From FEN-1219 sp963810755 (GTDB taxonomy: Bacteria; Pseudomonadota; Gammaproteobacteria; Steroidobacterales; Rariloculaceae), in assembly GCA_963810755.1 (NCBI GenBank), contig CAWEOP010000009.1, positions 186,001 to 250,000 on the forward strand: a stretch of 64,000 nt of DNA, written 5' to 3'. The translations under genes were made by a program, and so were the position numbers. Below are positions 52,989 to 62,700 of the stretch, in pieces. The stretch's first letter is position 1. Every line of letters starts with the position of its first letter. The notes beneath the pieces are model-generated. The model did not search any database. It worked only from the letters and a program-made list of their open reading frames with translations, and was not told the origin of the DNA.

Positions 52989-55232
52989 TTGAAGCTCACA
53001 ACCTGCATCGCCCTCGGCGCGGTCCTGCTTGCCGCAATCGCCGGAGCTCAGGACGGCACGGCCACGGCGCCGAGACCCCGCGTCGGGCTCGTGCTCGGCG
53101 GCGGCGGCGCCAAGGGCGCAGCTCATATCGGCGTATTGCGCGTGCTCGATGAGCTGCGCGTTCCCATCGATTGCGTGGTCGGGACGAGCATGGGCGCGCT
53201 CGTGGGCGCGGTATTCGCTTCGGGCGCTCCAGCCGCCGAGGTCGAGCGCGCGATGCTCGCGATCGACTGGGCGCGCACGGTGGGCGGTCAAGGGCAGCGC
53301 GATCGCATGCCGATCCATCGCAAGCTCATGCGGCAGACGTACACGAACGGCCTCGAGATCGGCCTGCGCGATCGTCAGCTCAGAATGCCGGGCGGATTAG
53401 TCGGCACTCAGGAAATCGAGCAGATGATTCGCACGCTCGTCGCGAGTGCGCGTTCCACGCAGAGCTTCGACGACCTGCCGATCCCGTTTCGCGCCGTCGC
53501 AACGGACATGCTCGCGGGAGAAATGGTCGTCTTGGACAGAGGGGATCTATCGGTCGCCATGCGTGCGAGCATGGCGGCGCCGGGAGTGTTCTCGCCGGTC
53601 AACCTCGACGGCCGGGTGCTGTCCGATGGCGGCATGATGCGCAACCTCCCCGTCGACGTCGCCCGCGAGCTTTGCGCCGACGTCGTGATCGCCGTTTGGG
53701 TGTCCGCCCCGCCGCGCAACGCCGAGGGACTCGAGTCGGCAGTCTCGGTCTTGCAGCGGTCCCTCGACGTCATGATCGAGGCCAACGAGCGCGTGCAAAT
53801 CGCCAGCTTGAGCGCCATGGATGTCGGTATCGACGTGCCGACAGGCGACATCAGCGCGACCGATTTTCAGCGAGTACCGGAAGCCCTCGAGCTCGGCCGC
53901 ACGGCAGCAGCCGCGCAGAGCGAGGCGCTGCGCCGCTACGCGCTGCCCGAGGACGAATACCGCGCGTGGACCGATTCGCTCAGTCGAGCCGCCGGCGAGG
54001 TGCCCACGCTCGCCGACGTGCAGATCGTCGGCACAGAGCGCGTGAACCCGGATTTCGTTCGCGCGCGGCTCCAAGACGTGCGGCCGGGCGCAGCACCGAG
54101 CCTCGAGCAGATAGTCACCGACGTCGAACGCGTGTATGCGCTCGGCGACTTCGAGCGTGTCGAGTACGCCGTGACCGGCCCGGAAGACGGACGCGTGCTC
54201 GAGATCGCGCCGGTGGAGAAAGCCTGGGGTCCGGACTTCTTCCGTTTCGACGTCGGCGTCTCGACGTACGAAGGCGGCGACATCTTCGCAATCCTGCGCG
54301 TCGACCACGACCGCACCTGGATCAACCAGCACGGCGGTCAATGGCACAACGCGGCGCAGCTCGGCCGGCAATCGCTGCTCACGACGGATTTCTATCAGCC
54401 TCTCGACGAGAGGCGGCAGCGCTTCTTCGTTCAACCCATCGCGCTCACCCAGGAGAACATCGAGGACATCTATCTCGACGGTGAAAGGGCCGCGCGCTAC
54501 TCGCTGCGCGAGCTATACGGAGAAGTCGATCTCGGCATGAACGTCGGCACGCGGGCGCAACTGCGGCTCGGGCTGCGTAGTGGTGAGCACGAAGCACAGC
54601 TCGACACCGGCCTGCCGGGTCTTCCGGAGCTTGCGCGAACGCCCGACACGAGCATCCAGCTGCGCGCCGTCTACGACACGCGTAACGCGATCGCGCTGCC
54701 GACGCGGGGCACCTTCTGGAACGCGCGTTACGTCGCCTCCTCCGATTGGCTAAACGGTGAGCAGGACTACAGCCTGTTCGAGACCGTGTTCATGAAGTCC
54801 TTCGAAGTGCGCCGCGGCAACTCGCTGAGCGTGATGATCGGCGGCGCGGACACGCTCGACGGCGAGCTGCCGATTACGCAGCAATTCAAGCTCGGCGGCA
54901 TCCGCACGTTTCCCGGTCTACGGCCCGGCGAGCTGCGCGGCAACAGCTACTGGGTTGCCGGCGCGAGCTACTACTGGCGGCTACTCGAGCTGCAGCCGTT
55001 GTTCGGCCAGGCGCTATACGCGGGACTCAGGGTCCAGGCGGGCGATGTCGGTGACCGGTTCGACGGCGCGCCGGAGGAAACGCTCTACGGACTTGCGGGT
55101 TCGGTCGGTGGCCGCACGCCGATCGGTCCATTCCTCTTGTCGTTGGGTTTCGTCGACGACGGCAGCTGGCAATTGCAGTTCACGCTCGGCCGGCCCGTTG
55201 CGGAGGGGTCGCTGCTCGACGAGGTCCAATAA
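52989..55232 (+). CDS. Patatin-like phospholipase fused to a BamA-type beta-barrel (type Vd, PlpD-like)
   Basis: A 747-residue outer-membrane protein. After a signal peptide, the patatin domain (about 30-320) has the oxyanion loop GGGGAKG (37-43), nucleophile S67 in GTSMG and D213 in SDGG, so it is catalytically complete. A POTRA-like domain (ADVQIVGTERVNPDFVRARL) and a C-terminal 16-strand barrel of the bacterial surface antigen family (AVYDTRNAIALPTRGTFWNA, IRTFPGLRPGELRGNSYW) follow. Such proteins secrete or display their own lipase domain. The start appears to be TTG 52989. Confidence 0.92.
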   Translation: MKLTTCIALGAVLLAAIAGAQDGTATAPRPRVGLVLGGGGAKGAAHIGVLRVLDELRVPIDCVVGTSMGALVGAVFASGAPAAEVERAMLAIDWARTVGGQGQRDRMPIHRKLMRQTYTNGLEIGLRDRQLRMPGGLVGTQEIEQMIRTLVASARSTQSFDDLPIPFRAVATDMLAGEMVVLDRGDLSVAMRASMAAPGVFSPVNLDGRVLSDGGMMRNLPVDVARELCADVVIAVWVSAPPRNAEGLESAVSVLQRSLDVMIEANERVQIASLSAMDVGIDVPTGDISATDFQRVPEALELGRTAAAAQSEALRRYALPEDEYRAWTDSLSRAAGEVPTLADVQIVGTERVNPDFVRARLQDVRPGAAPSLEQIVTDVERVYALGDFERVEYAVTGPEDGRVLEIAPVEKAWGPDFFRFDVGVSTYEGGDIFAILRVDHDRTWINQHGGQWHNAAQLGRQSLLTTDFYQPLDERRQRFFVQPIALTQENIEDIYLDGERAARYSLRELYGEVDLGMNVGTRAQLRLGLRSGEHEAQLDTGLPGLPELARTPDTSIQLRAVYDTRNAIALPTRGTFWNARYVASSDWLNGEQDYSLFETVFMKSFEVRRGNSLSVMIGGADTLDGELPITQQFKLGGIRTFPGLRPGELRGNSYWVAGASYYWRLLELQPLFGQALYAGLRVQAGDVGDRFDGAPEETLYGLAGSVGGRTPIGPFLLSLGFVDDGSWQLQFTLGRPVAEGSLLDEVQ

Positions 55233-55364
55233 CTCCCGAGCCGTGGATTCCGTCGTTCGCGCTCGTCGGCGATCACGCCGATTCCCGGGCTCACGCGCGG
55301 GCGCCGATCGTCTGCCGTGCGGCCACGAACCGGGATTCCGGTAAGATGGCGCCGTGAGCCTTCG

Positions 55365-56051
55365 ATGAGCGCGATGCGAAAACCCAACGCACAGTACAAC
55401 GTCGCCGAGCCTACGTCGCTGCCCATAAGGGTCGCCGCGCGAGCACGGCGTCGCATGTACCAGCGGTTTCTCGAGAACACGGCGATTCAGTCGAGCGAGA
55501 CGCTTCTCGACGTCGGCGTTACGTCGGATCAGACCTACGAGAGCTCCAACTACGTCGAAGCGTGGTATCCCCACAAGGACAAAATCACTGCGGTCGGAAC
55601 GGACGACGCGTCATTTCTCGAAGAACGATATCCTGGACTTAGATACTGCCGCGCCGATGGCAGAAGCCTACCATTCGATGGGAGCAGCTTTGACGTCGTC
55701 CATTCGAGTGCCGTGCTCGAGCATGTCGGCAGTTTCGAGAATCAACGACGATTCATCACCGAGCTCGTACGCGTCGCGAAGCGCGCGGTCTTCCTGACAA
55801 CGCCGAACCGCTGGTTTCCGGTGGAATTTCACAGCGTGCTCCCGCTCGTTCACTGGCTGCCGAAGCCGTGGTTTCGGCGCCTGCTCAGCCGCACTTCTTA
55901 TAGCTTCTTTGCCTTGGAAGAGAACCTCAATCTGCTGGATCGCAGAGAGATCTTGCAGCTGTGCAGCGGCCTCGATCGTTGCCGCGTCTCCGTAGAGTCC
56001 CAACGACTACTCGGGATACCGAGCAACTTGCTCGTGACGATCCAAAAATAG
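55365..56051 (+). CDS. SAM-dependent methyltransferase
   Basis: A 228-residue class I methyltransferase of the Methyltransf_11 type. The SAM-binding motif I is LLDVGVT (less glycine-rich than usual), motif II is VGTDDAS, and RADGRSLPFDGSSFDVVHSS is followed by AVLEHV and KRAVFLTTPNRWFP. The latter phrases are common in glycan-locus methyltransferases. ATG 55365 or 55374 could be used. It opens the surface-glycan neighbourhood. Confidence 0.82.
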   Translation: MSAMRKPNAQYNVAEPTSLPIRVAARARRRMYQRFLENTAIQSSETLLDVGVTSDQTYESSNYVEAWYPHKDKITAVGTDDASFLEERYPGLRYCRADGRSLPFDGSSFDVVHSSAVLEHVGSFENQRRFITELVRVAKRAVFLTTPNRWFPVEFHSVLPLVHWLPKPWFRRLLSRTSYSFFALEENLNLLDRREILQLCSGLDRCRVSVESQRLLGIPSNLLVTIQK

Positions 56052-56186
56052 TGTCCCTGGCGGCGGGCCGGCTGCGCCGGACCGCGAATTGCGTAGTCGT
56101 TCCGGCTACCAGCTTTGCGGTGTCGCGGATGTGGGTGTTCGTGTCGTCACCGCGTCCGTGACCTTGACGTCTTGCGCCGCCTGTAG

Positions 56187-57017
56187 TCAAGCCGCGGCGC
56201 TGTTCGGGCGCTCGAACACCGTCACGACATCGTCGTACAACCCGGCTTTGAATTCCTGACCGGAATAGGACCACGCTGCGATTTGGGTTCTTACTCGCAG
56301 GCCGGCCGCGCGCAAGTACTCTTGCACGTCGGCCGCGGCGACGTCGCTACGCCAGCCGCCCCGCGCGCCGCCCACTGCGCCGTGCTGTATGACACCTACG
56401 CCGCCGGGTTTCAAAACCCGGCCGAATTCGAGCGCATACGCCGCGAATTGCGCTTTGTTGATATGCACGAACACGTCGAACGACCAAATGGCGTCGACGC
56501 TCGTCGTGGGCACACCCTGCAAATCCGCTCCGCTGCCGACTCGAAACTCGACGTTGTCGCAAGACGCAAAGCGCTTTTGGCACTCGCGGACGCACGCCTC
56601 GGAAAGATCGATGCCCACCAGCCGCTTCGCGCGGGCTTGCAGCTCGCCGGTCCACCGTCCTGCACCGGGACCGATTTCCACGACGACCGAGCCGTCTGCA
56701 ATGTTCGGCTTCAGCAACGTCTCTACGACCGATTGCTTCCACTCGAGAGACTCAGACCATTCCTCGCCTTGGCCGCTCCAATCCCAGTTTTCCCAGATCA
56801 CTTTGTTCAGAGCGACGCTGTTCATCCCGGGCAGACCGTGCTTCGTCCGAAGCCTGGCCGCCGACGCAAACGCCTTATCGCCAATCGCGCTGGCACCGTA
56901 GTACAGGCCGATCAACCCAGTCCACAGCAGGCCGTTTTCCTTGATGGACTTGAGGAATAGACGCGCCTTCGTCGAAGAGTTGAGTCTGAATCTGTTCTCG
57001 ATGATGTCCTTGGTCAT
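56187..57017 (-). CDS. SAM-dependent methyltransferase of glycan cluster
   Basis: A 276-residue class I methyltransferase. An N-terminal helical extension (about 1-95) is followed by motif I VVVEIGPGAGRWTGEL, the acidic residue in RLVGIDLSEACV, and VDAIWSFDVFVHINKAQFAA with GRVLKPGGVGVIQHG. The start overlaps the stop of the glycosyltransferase gene upstream (ATGA at 57014-57017), so both are translated together. It probably decorates a sugar or lipid-linked intermediate. Confidence 0.85.
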   Translation of the reverse strand: MTKDIIENRFRLNSSTKARLFLKSIKENGLLWTGLIGLYYGASAIGDKAFASAARLRTKHGLPGMNSVALNKVIWENWDWSGQGEEWSESLEWKQSVVETLLKPNIADGSVVVEIGPGAGRWTGELQARAKRLVGIDLSEACVRECQKRFASCDNVEFRVGSGADLQGVPTTSVDAIWSFDVFVHINKAQFAAYALEFGRVLKPGGVGVIQHGAVGGARGGWRSDVAAADVQEYLRAAGLRVRTQIAAWSYSGQEFKAGLYDDVVTVFERPNSAAA

Positions 57018-58255
57018 GTCCGATCCGGTGTTTCGCTCGTCCTGTGCGCGAGCGAGGCAGCATAGTCTTCCTTACGTGTTCGAGCACCCACCGGGCGAGT
57101 GTCCAGCTGCAAAATGCTCAGTAGGCAGCTCGAAAACATCAGCTGCAATCCAAGCACCAACAATGTCGTGCTCGGGATGACGAGTCGCAGCGATTCCTCC
57201 AGCTCGAGGGCTCCGAACGACCTGGCGCCCCAAACTCCGACGGCATAGGTCGCAAGGCTCAAGCCGACCAAGATCGCGATCGCTCCGCTGATCAAGCCGG
57301 TTTCCAGGCGCAGCGCGTTCCTAACCCGCGCGACGACTGGATCATCCGGCAGCAAGCCGGAACGAATCGCGTAGGTCTTCGCGAACATATAGAAAACGAT
57401 CGCCTGGAACCCGCAGATCACTCCGGCAGCGGCGAACAGCAGCGTATTGAGGCCGAGTGTAACGCCGCCGACGGACTGCTGACCGGGCACCAACCAGAAC
57501 ATCCCGACAGCTCCGAGAAGCAACATCAGAACGCCCGGGTAAAAGAACAACCATGCCGGACTAAAAAGCAGCAGAAAGCGGAGATGACGCCAGCCGTCGC
57601 GCCAACTGCGCAGATGCGGCGGACGACTGCGGCCGTCGGGCGACAGCGTGGTCGGAACTTCGGCGATGCGCAGATTCCGCAGAGTTGCCTTGACGACCAT
57701 TTCGCTCGCGAACTCCATCCCTTGCGAGGTGAGCGCCAGCGACAAGACAGGATCGCGCCGGAAGCCGCGCAGACCGCAATGAAAATCTCCCGACGGGCTG
57801 CCGAACAGGATCCGGCCGATGCTCGTCAAAACGGGGTTACCGAGATACCGGTGCAGCGCGGGCATGGCATTGGGTTCGATCCCGCCGCGGAAACGATTAC
57901 CCATGACAAGGTCACATCCCGCATGGAGCTCCTTCATGAAGGGGTCCAACGCAGTGAAATCATAACTATCGTCGGCATCCCCCATGATGATGAACTTGCC
58001 TCGAGCGGCTTGAATTCCGCCCAACAGCGCCGCGCCGTACCCGCGTTTCGCAACGTGCACTACTCGCGCACCACAGCGGCTAGCGAGGGCCTGAGATCCG
58101 TCGGAGCTGCCGTTGTCGGCGATGATGACCTCGCCTTTTATCCCGCGGTCTTCGAGATAGCTCTTCGCCTTTCGAACGCAGGTCTCGATCGTCTCGGCCT
58201 CGTTCAAGCAAGGCATCAGAATCGAAAGCTCTAACGACTCAGTAGCCACGCTCAT
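57014..58255 (-). CDS. Membrane-bound family 2 glycosyltransferase (dolichol-phosphate-mannose-synthase-like)
   Basis: A 413-residue protein. The GT-A domain (about 8-235) has LSILMPCLNEAETIETCVRK, IIADNGSSDGS and the metal-binding GDADDSYDF, with FHCGLRGFRRD later. Four membrane segments follow (LLLFSPAWLFFYPGVLMLLL, FAAAGVICGFQAIVFYMFAK, IAILVGLSLATYAVGVWGA and the last near 370). Such enzymes load mannose or glucose on polyprenyl phosphate, supplying membrane mannosyltransferases like the broken one upstream on the same strand. Confidence 0.9.
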   Translation of the reverse strand: MSVATESLELSILMPCLNEAETIETCVRKAKSYLEDRGIKGEVIIADNGSSDGSQALASRCGARVVHVAKRGYGAALLGGIQAARGKFIIMGDADDSYDFTALDPFMKELHAGCDLVMGNRFRGGIEPNAMPALHRYLGNPVLTSIGRILFGSPSGDFHCGLRGFRRDPVLSLALTSQGMEFASEMVVKATLRNLRIAEVPTTLSPDGRSRPPHLRSWRDGWRHLRFLLLFSPAWLFFYPGVLMLLLGAVGMFWLVPGQQSVGGVTLGLNTLLFAAAGVICGFQAIVFYMFAKTYAIRSGLLPDDPVVARVRNALRLETGLISGAIAILVGLSLATYAVGVWGARSFGALELEESLRLVIPSTTLLVLGLQLMFSSCLLSILQLDTRPVGARTRKEDYAASLAHRTSETPDRT

Positions 58256-58374
58256 TTGAACCTCCCAGCCTGCGATCGGCTTGCACGGTTAGCATAGACG
58301 CTAGTCTCAACGATCGTCGCAGTCGGTACGGAAATGCGCGGTGGTGAAGTCCCGGACGCGAGTCGCGAGCGTCT

Positions 58375-59740
58375 TCAACGGACGGAGGCTTGCGGCCGCG
58401 ATACGCGGCCACGAGCCGCTCCGCGCGCCAACGCGAGCGGAATCGTCGCGAGCAGCACGATCGTCGGCTCAACGGGCGTGCGGTAGCGGTCGAAAAACGG
58501 CATGACCAAGAGGAACAGCGCGCTGTAGCTCGCGACGAGCAGCGTCGCGGACCAGCTGCGTGGGTCACGGATCGCGAGCATGGCGCCGAGCACGGCCAAC
58601 ACGAGCAGCGCGAGCCCGTACACGCCGAGCCGTCATGATATAGAACGACATCTTCACGACGGCCATCTGGGCCGCGACCCACGGGTAAGTCAGCACGAAC
58701 TCCTTCGCACGCTCCAAGTAGATCTGGTCGCGCTGCGCCTCGTTCATCTGCTCGTAGCCCGGGGGCGGCGACTCGCAGGATCGAGTCGACCGTGAAGAAC
58801 TCGTTCAGATTGCGCTTCTCGCGATCGGTGAGGATGGTGCGCACGGCGTCCATCGGGCCCGCTCGAGGTCCACGGAACGGGCACCGTCGTGCGCGCGACA
58901 TCCGGCATGAACGTCGACGCGGCGGCGATGGTCGCGGAATACATGAGCTCGCCGGAGCCCGTTCGGACCAGAACGTACTCGCCGAAGGTCACGTAATTGC
59001 GGACGGTCCACGGCAGCACCACGATCGCCGCGAGCACGAGCACGGTGGCGGCCCTGAGCGCCGCCGTGCGCAATCGTGCGCGGTGATAGACCGCGACCGC
59101 CGCAACGAGCGCGTACGCGAAGTAGACTGCTGCCGGCCACGCCAACACCATTACGCCAGTCGCGAGGCCGAGCACGCGCGAGGCGCCCTCGGCTCGGCAC
59201 CTCGAAGTAGCGAACCGCGACCAGCACGTACGCCGTCAGGATGCAGGTCGCGAACCCGGTCGAGTTGATGTCGCCGAAGAACGAGACGAACGTCTCGCCG
59301 TGCAGGGCGAGCAGAATGACGGCGAGCGCGCCCGACCAGGCGCCGCGAATGCGAGAGCCGAGCCGGTAGACGCAGTAGAAGATGATCGCGATGCATACGA
59401 AGCTCACGGCGAATGCGCCGGCGTACGCGTGCTCACCGAGCAAAACGTGCAGGCCGGCGAGCAGATGGGTATAGACCGGGTCCGCCCACGCGGTCGGAAA
59501 GAACTCGTTCGGGTTGCCGGCGCTCATGTCCCAGAGCCAGCGCCAGTTGCCCGGGAAGCTGAAGCCGTGGCCGCTCGCGATTGAGCGCGCGATATCGTCC
59601 GCTTCCCATCCGTCGACCTGCGGCAACATCTGCCACGCGTAGCGCGCGACTCGCAGCATCGCGAACGCCGCGAAAGCGGCGGCGACGAAGGCCGGAAACT
59701 CCGGACGGTAGACGGCAGCTGGGCAACCGCATGCGGCTGC
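58375..59740 (-). pseudogene. Multispan membrane glycosyltransferase (ArnT/PMT-like), reading frame broken at least four times
   Basis: From the start side: VDGWEADDIARSIASGHGFS and NEFFPTAWADPVYTHLLAGL, typical of PMT/ArnT-type enzymes with an acidic lumenal pair. Hydrophobic helices then continue across frame changes near 59190 (to VLGLATGVMVLAWPAAVYFA), 58865 (to MDAVRTILTDREKRNLNEFF), 58745 (to MNEAQRDQIYLERAKEFVLT) and 58625 (to YGLALLVLAVLGAMLAI). Every shift is one extra base. The N-terminus is unclear and may lie up to 59800. The conserved character of all pieces argues against long decay. It probably transfers polyprenyl-phosphate-linked sugar outside the membrane. Confidence 0.75.
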
Positions 59741-60196
59741 CGCCGTGGGCCGCGACCTCGCCCTTGCAGGCGCCGCTCTCGAAGGAGCTCGTCGGATCGT
59801 CGACCGTGCACGGCGATCGCTGCACCCTCGTCAAGACGAGGCATTACTTCGACGGGCTCCGCTTTCTCCATCGTGACGTTTCCGCGCAGTGTTATCGGCG
59901 TATGCAATCACGATGCCAGCCGCGGAACCATTGGCCTTTGGGTCCACGGATGCCCGCAGACCGCGATAGTCCTGGAGAAACTTTGCAGTTATTGGATCGG
60001 CGGGACGGCGACCGCTAGGTCGCGAGGGCGACAGACGCCGAGACCAGCGAGTCCGGAGCGCTCGCTCGCCCCGCACTCGGACCGGTCGCACGCGCCGCGC
60101 TCGCCTGCCTCCAGTTATGCTTCGCGCTCGCATCGCCCGCGCGAGCAGGTGAGATCGAGTCTAAGGGACCCACTCCAAACCGCAGCCCGGCCTCAC
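59741..60196. other. Divergent intergenic region, no gene seen
   Basis: About 450 bases between the frame-broken membrane glycosyltransferase and the MBOAT gene. The MBOAT frame is open through it but the sequence (histidine- and arginine-rich) is not protein-like. Part may code for the missing N-terminus of the minus-strand gene. Confidence 0.45.
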
Positions 60197-61627
60197 ATGG
60201 TATTCACGAGCCCTACGTTCCTCATCTTCTTCGCGTGTTTCTACTCGCTCTACCTGCTGCTGCAGCGCCTGCCCAGCGTCCGGCCGCAGAACGTCCTGCT
60301 TCTCATCGCTTCGAACGTTTTTTACGGCGCGTGGGACGTCAGATTCCTGGGGCTGCTGTGGTTCTCCGCGCTCATCGACTTTTTCGTCGCGCAGCGAATC
60401 GAGGACGCGACCGATCAGCGCGTGAAGCGGCGCTGGCTCACCTTCAGCATCACCACGCAGCTCCTGTTACTCGGGACCTTCAAGTATTTGAACTTCGGCA
60501 TCGAGAGCGCGGTCGCGCTGCTGGAGGCGCTCGGCTTCGAAGCCCACTACCCCACGCTGAACATCATCCTGCCGGTCGGCATTTCGTTCTATACCTTCCA
60601 GACGATCGCCTACACGATCGACGTGTACCGCGGTAAGGTCAAACCCTGCCGGGATCCGCTCGATTTTGCTCTGTACGTCGGCTTTTTCCCGCAGCTCGTT
60701 GCGGGACCCATCGAGACACCGGGCCACCTGCTCCCGCAATTGGTGCGCAAACGGGTCATCGATCAGGCGAGCATCAGGATCGGGATCTACTGGATTCTGA
60801 TCGGCTTCTTCAAGAAGGTGGTCATCGCCGACACGCTTGCGCCGTTGGTGCAGCACACGTTCGACAATCATGACAGCATTTCCGGCGCTTCGAGCCTGCT
60901 CGGCGTCGTCGCGTTCTCGCTGCAGATCTATGGCGACTTTGCGGGCTACACGTTCATCGCGCGAGGGATCGCGAAACTGATGGGCATCGATCTCGCCGTG
61001 AACTTCCGGCGTCCCTATCTCGCCACATCCCCGCGCGATTTTTGGCGCCGCTGGCACATCAGCCTCTCGAACTGGCTGCGCGACTATCTCTACATCAGCC
61101 TGGGCGGCAGCCGGCGCGGTCCGTCGAGAACCTACATCAACCTACTGCTCACGATGTTCCTGGGCGGACTCTGGCACGGCGCAGCGTGGAACTTCGTCGT
61201 CTGGGGCATTTACCACGGCACGCTGCTCTGCATCGATCATTTCTTGGACCAACACGGTGTGCGCCTGCGTCTGCTACCGGCCGACTATCAGCGAGCGAAC
61301 CACGTCTTGCGCGTAGCGGGGATGTACGTGCTGACGTTGGGCGGGTGGCTGCTATTCCGCGTGACCAGCATGGAGCAAGCCGGAGACATCCTCCACAACA
61401 TAGTGTTCAACTTTCACATCGATCCCGGCACGCTCGTGCTTGCGGTGCCGGTCATCACCTTGGGCTGTCTGCTGTTCGGCTTTCACATCGCCCAGGAGCG
61501 AAGCGAAAATGACCTGCTCGCGCTGTCCTGGCCGTCGATGGCGCGAGCCGGAGTCTACGCGTTCATCTGCGTCACGATCATCACGGTCGGCTTGAAACCG
61601 ATCCCGTTCATCTATTTTCAGTTCTGA
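60197..61627 (+). CDS. MBOAT-family O-acyltransferase (AlgI-like)
   Basis: A 476-residue polytopic membrane protein. It starts MVFTSPTFLIFFACFYSLYL, the usual AlgI/DltB opening. YLNFGIESAVALLEALGFEA, LPVGISFYTFQTIAYTIDVY, FFPQLVAGPIETPGHLLPQL, SPRDFWRRWHISLSNWLRDY and the catalytic histidine in GLWHGAAWNFVVWGIYHG are all in place. It passes acyl groups across the membrane for O-acetylation of a surface polymer, with the SGNH-like protein encoded next as periplasmic partner. ATG 60197 was chosen as the family N-terminus. Confidence 0.94.
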   Translation: MVFTSPTFLIFFACFYSLYLLLQRLPSVRPQNVLLLIASNVFYGAWDVRFLGLLWFSALIDFFVAQRIEDATDQRVKRRWLTFSITTQLLLLGTFKYLNFGIESAVALLEALGFEAHYPTLNIILPVGISFYTFQTIAYTIDVYRGKVKPCRDPLDFALYVGFFPQLVAGPIETPGHLLPQLVRKRVIDQASIRIGIYWILIGFFKKVVIADTLAPLVQHTFDNHDSISGASSLLGVVAFSLQIYGDFAGYTFIARGIAKLMGIDLAVNFRRPYLATSPRDFWRRWHISLSNWLRDYLYISLGGSRRGPSRTYINLLLTMFLGGLWHGAAWNFVVWGIYHGTLLCIDHFLDQHGVRLRLLPADYQRANHVLRVAGMYVLTLGGWLLFRVTSMEQAGDILHNIVFNFHIDPGTLVLAVPVITLGCLLFGFHIAQERSENDLLALSWPSMARAGVYAFICVTIITVGLKPIPFIYFQF

Positions 61628-61633
61628 TCCGCC

Positions 61634-62700
61634 ATGAAGCGCATCGCCGCATCGCAAGATCGTGCAAGGACTCGCAGTCGCCGTGCTCGCGGTCGCAGGG
61701 GCGGAAGTGTTTCTACAGCTGACCGTGTCGCCAACCATCGAGCACTCGCGTTGGTACACAGGCGATATTCACACGCCCGACGACAAATACGAGTTTGTTT
61801 TCACTCCGAACTACAGCGGCTGGATGCGGCATTTCGACAATGTCTTTCTCGAGGAGCTGACGCTCGACGCTCACGGCTTCAGGCAGCCGGCGAAGCACCC
61901 GGACAGCAAGCAGGCCGTGCTGCTGCTCGGCGGCTATTCCATGACGTTCTCGTACGGCCTTCGCGATGAGCACGCGCTGCCGCGCGCGATCGGCGATGCG
62001 CTGACCATCCCGAGCTCCGTCTACGCCGCTTCGTGGCCCGGCTTCGATACCTATCGGATGTTCCACGTCTACAAAGACTCGCTCGAAGCCGAAATCGATC
62101 CGCGTATCGCCGTGATTTTGTTCTGGGAGGAATCCCTCGCGGATTTCGCAAACCTTCCGCGCAACTTCGACGAGTTCACGTACAGCGCGGCTGAGGCGCC
62201 CGATCTATTCCGCTATTTCGACCATAGTGCGATTGCGCCTCCCGCGGGGCGCACGCAATTGCTGCTCGGGCAGTGGTACTACAAGAGCATGCTCGCGCAC
62301 AAACTCGGCAACGAGCTGAATTGGCTCGACGGCCGGATGACTCGAGCGCTGCGGCGGCTGGGTCTCTCGACGTCCCGAGGAAGCGCCAGTCGCATCGAGT
62401 GCGGCGGACGAAGAGCAAGGAGCGGAACGATTTCGCGCCTGGACCGATTACCTCACCGAGTACTTCGGCGGAAGCGACAGAGTGCTGTTCGTGTTCCTGC
62501 CGCGCAAGGCCCGGACGTTTACCGGCGATCGCTACGACCGCGCCATTTCGCTACTGCCGGCGGGCGCGCACCATCTCGACTTGAACCGCTCGCTCGGCGA
62601 GCGAATTCCTTTTACTGAAGGCTACCTCGCCCAGGGACACTACTCTGCGGACTCGACGCTGCTGATCGGAACGACGATCGCGCAAGAGATAGATTCGATG
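61634..62700 (+). pseudogene. SGNH-hydrolase/AlgJ-like O-acetylation partner, reading frame broken
   Basis: A membrane-anchored periplasmic protein. ATG 61634 (MKRIAAS) and the membrane segment GLAVAVLAVAGAEVFLQL are in different frames, so either translation starts at GTG 61662 or one indel lies between. The body carries the nucleophile-type motif LLLGGYSMTFSYGL and VYAASWPGFDTYRMFHVYK. A further extra base near 62370 moves the rest into the next frame: FRAWTDYLTEYFGGSDRVLF, then GAHHLDLNRSLGERIPF and GHYSADSTLLIGTTIAQEI. DxxHxxxxG-like histidine H in GHYSADST fits the SGNH C-terminal block. The true stop is uncertain; the frame runs to 63075 over the opposite gene. Confidence 0.72.

Noticed and set aside
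59873..60196. N-terminal extension of the MBOAT protein
   Set aside because: The family starts at MVFTSPTFL; the upstream part is not hydrophobic and not protein-like.
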